From JACPYG01 sp964356545 (GTDB taxonomy: Bacteria; Patescibacteriota; Minisyncoccia; Minisyncoccales; Staskawiczbacteraceae): DNA of 5,939 nucleotides. The DNA is taken from NCBI GenBank assembly GCA_964356545.1, contig CAYHHX010000031.1, forward strand, positions 1-5,939. Direction: 5' to 3'. How positions within the stretch are numbered: position 1 is the first letter of the stretch; each line of letters opens with the position of its first letter. The notes under the pieces are model-generated. The model had not been told where the DNA came from. It saw nothing but the letters and a program-made list of their open reading frames with translations, and ran no database searches. Below, one piece after another: positions 5,229 through 5,939 of the stretch. Both the position numbers and the translations under genes were made by a program.

Positions 5229-5799
5229 AGACATTTTTAATAAGAAATTCTAATATCTCAGAATTTCTAATAAGAATAGTTCTATTAGTTGTAAATGTTA
5301 AACCTTTATTGGGACTATTTTCAAACCCGAGATATATTCTTTCTACGCCTCTTTTTTGTAATTCTCTTACGGCTGGTTGTAAATCAGAATCAGAGCTCCC
5401 TATAACAGCAGTTTTTAGTTTTTTATCACAAGACAAAGTAACCATATCTATAGAGATTTTAACATCAACACCTTTTTCCCTAAAGGTTAGTGTTTCGTGG
5501 CCCTTAATACATTTTTCCATATGACCCCTAACTCTCCCAGTGATAGTAACTTTAAATCCTTGCTTTTCTAAATTATTTTTTAATAACCTTTGTTTTTCTA
5601 TAAGTTCTTTTGACTTTTGAACAGTTTCTGGATGTTCTAATAATTTACCTAAATAAAATACCGAATCATCCACCTTTACTCCCGATAATACCTTGTCAAT
5701 AAGACCTCTAAAGTTATAAACAGAAAAATCAATATCTTTTTTTACAAAACTAAGTTTATCCAAAAAATTACGACCGTCTATAAAAAGAATAGTTTTCAT
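5227..5799 (-). CDS. NYN-domain (LabA/DUF88-like) putative ribonuclease
   Basis: A 190-residue protein that is essentially one NYN domain, a PIN-like fold usually acting as a metal-dependent RNase. The conserved acidic site appears intact: FIDGRNF (Asp8, Asn11), KGVDVKISIDMV (Asp112, Asp118) and GSSDSDLQPAVRELQKRG (Asp137, Asp139), the last being the typical S-x-D-S-D-L block. The closing segment NSEILEFLIKNV is amphipathic. I chose ATG at 5799 over an in-frame ATG at 5877. The longer version would start inside the promoter -35 and translate a GC-rich hairpin, whereas MKTILFIDGRNF is where NYN domains normally begin. No classic Shine-Dalgarno is present, but a GGGG lies 9 bases upstream, within the hairpin. 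The gene sits alone between two 48-base repeats. The family is confident; the RNA target is unknown. Confidence 0.88.
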   Translation of the reverse strand: MKTILFIDGRNFLDKLSFVKKDIDFSVYNFRGLIDKVLSGVKVDDSVFYLGKLLEHPETVQKSKELIEKQRLLKNNLEKQGFKVTITGRVRGHMEKCIKGHETLTFREKGVDVKISIDMVTLSCDKKLKTAVIGSSDSDLQPAVRELQKRGVERIYLGFENSPNKGLTFTTNRTILIRNSEILEFLIKNV

Positions 5800-5808
5800 A
5801 AAGAGAAA

Positions 5809-5836
5809 CCCCAGCGGACCTTGCGGCTGGCTGGGG
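5809..5836 (-). promoter_or_regulatory. GC-rich 5' leader hairpin with GNRA-type loop
   Basis: On the minus strand CCCCAGC pairs with GCTGGGG (7 bp), then a 2x2 internal loop, then GCC with GGT (3 bp, one G-U) capped by GCAA, a GNRA tetraloop. It lies between the predicted transcription start (near 5843) and the ATG at 5799. The 3' arm includes the GGGG that is the only Shine-Dalgarno-like sequence, so folding would hide it. It might stabilise the mRNA or tune translation. The TTTCTCTTT after it is too weak to call it a terminator. Confidence 0.6.
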
Positions 5837-5849
5837 CGTTTATGCTTTA

Positions 5850-5877
5850 ATACTATCAAATTATCCGCCCCTGTCAA
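5850..5877 (-). promoter_or_regulatory. Promoter of the NYN gene, TTGACA-N16-TAGTAT
   Basis: On the minus strand a perfect -35 TTGACA (5877-5872), a 16-base spacer ending in TGA (extended -10), and TAGTAT (5855-5850, 4 of 6). Transcription would begin near 5843, giving a leader of about 44 bases that contains the hairpin 5809-5836. Confidence 0.65.
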
Positions 5878-5891
5878 TACCTAGCGATCGA

Positions 5892-5939
5892 CACATATTT
5901 TCTTGCCATGAACGGAGCCGAATGGTTTTGAATTAAATC
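5892..5939. repeat. Dispersed palindromic-core repeat, copy 2 (reaches window edge)
   Basis: Matches 5181-5228 at 38 of 48 positions and may continue past the window. Its palindrome arms CCAT (5906-5909) and ATGG pair perfectly around GAACGGAGCCGA, although two of these bases differ from the CCCT/AGGG arms I recall for the family; a paired change would indicate selection for the hairpin. It lies 14 bases upstream of the NYN promoter. Confidence 0.7.

Noticed and set aside
5122..5229. Open frame continuing for about 35 codons past the TGA stop of the NYN gene, suggesting UGA read-through or recoding
   Set aside because: The extension runs through the dispersed repeat and the 11-base tandem repeats, and the resulting sequence is low-complexity. 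Every other gene here reads normally without internal UGA, so the standard code fits.
79..5836. Hairpins as a CRISPR array
   Set aside because: The repeats are few, of different sequence, and not separated by regular unique spacers; no cas gene is present.
5800..5877. Longer NYN protein starting at the in-frame ATG 5877
   Set aside because: The extra 26 residues would be encoded by the promoter and the GC-rich hairpin, and the transcript is predicted to start downstream of that ATG.

Overview
The window most resembles a short piece of a Patescibacteria (Candidate Phyla Radiation) genome. The DNA is AT-rich, the genes are compact, and all supported genes lie on the minus strand. Several proteins look like the versions I associate with that group: a MurE-like ligase lacking the usual N-terminal domain, a Nif3-family protein, an 88-residue protein resembling EF-Tu domain 2, a small NYN nuclease and several proteins of 50-60 residues. 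The assignment comes from protein appearance, not from a database search. UGA and UAA both act as stops, so the code looks standard.

Transcription runs from right to left. At the right edge is a 48-base dispersed-type repeat (5892-5939). Next come a good promoter, a GC-rich 5' hairpin and an NYN-domain nuclease gene (5227-5799), whose stop codon overlaps a second copy of the same repeat (5181-5228). A patch of repeated TAAGTAAG-like words (5095-5176) can form alternative hairpins and precedes a 50-residue unknown protein (4930-5082). A two-gene unit follows: a zinc-ribbon protein (4645-4818), apparently translated from a leaderless transcript, then a coiled-coil protein (4459-4635) ending at a terminator. 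The MurE-like ligase (3119-4384) comes next.

A promoter and hairpin then lead into a small basic protein (start 3041) that is cut by a run of exactly 100 N (2798-2897). The Nif3-family gene (1851-2798) begins at or right beside the gap. The apparent single frame 1851-3041 is therefore probably an assembly artefact joining two genes.

The 315 bases from 1536 to 1850 hold no convincing protein gene. They do hold a promoter, about 178 bases with strong long-range inverted repeats, and a terminator. This is best read as a free-standing structured RNA or as a long leader for the EF-Tu-domain-2-like gene (1269-1535). The last gene (128-1177) carries a C-terminal DUF5680-like domain and ends at a clear terminator (79-109). 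I see nothing in bases 1-78.

The genes do not form one pathway. Most appear to be separate transcription units, each bounded by a hairpin with a U-tract. The most unusual content is regulatory: the structured RNA, the alternative hairpins near 5095-5176, the flanking palindromic repeats and the leaderless promoter.
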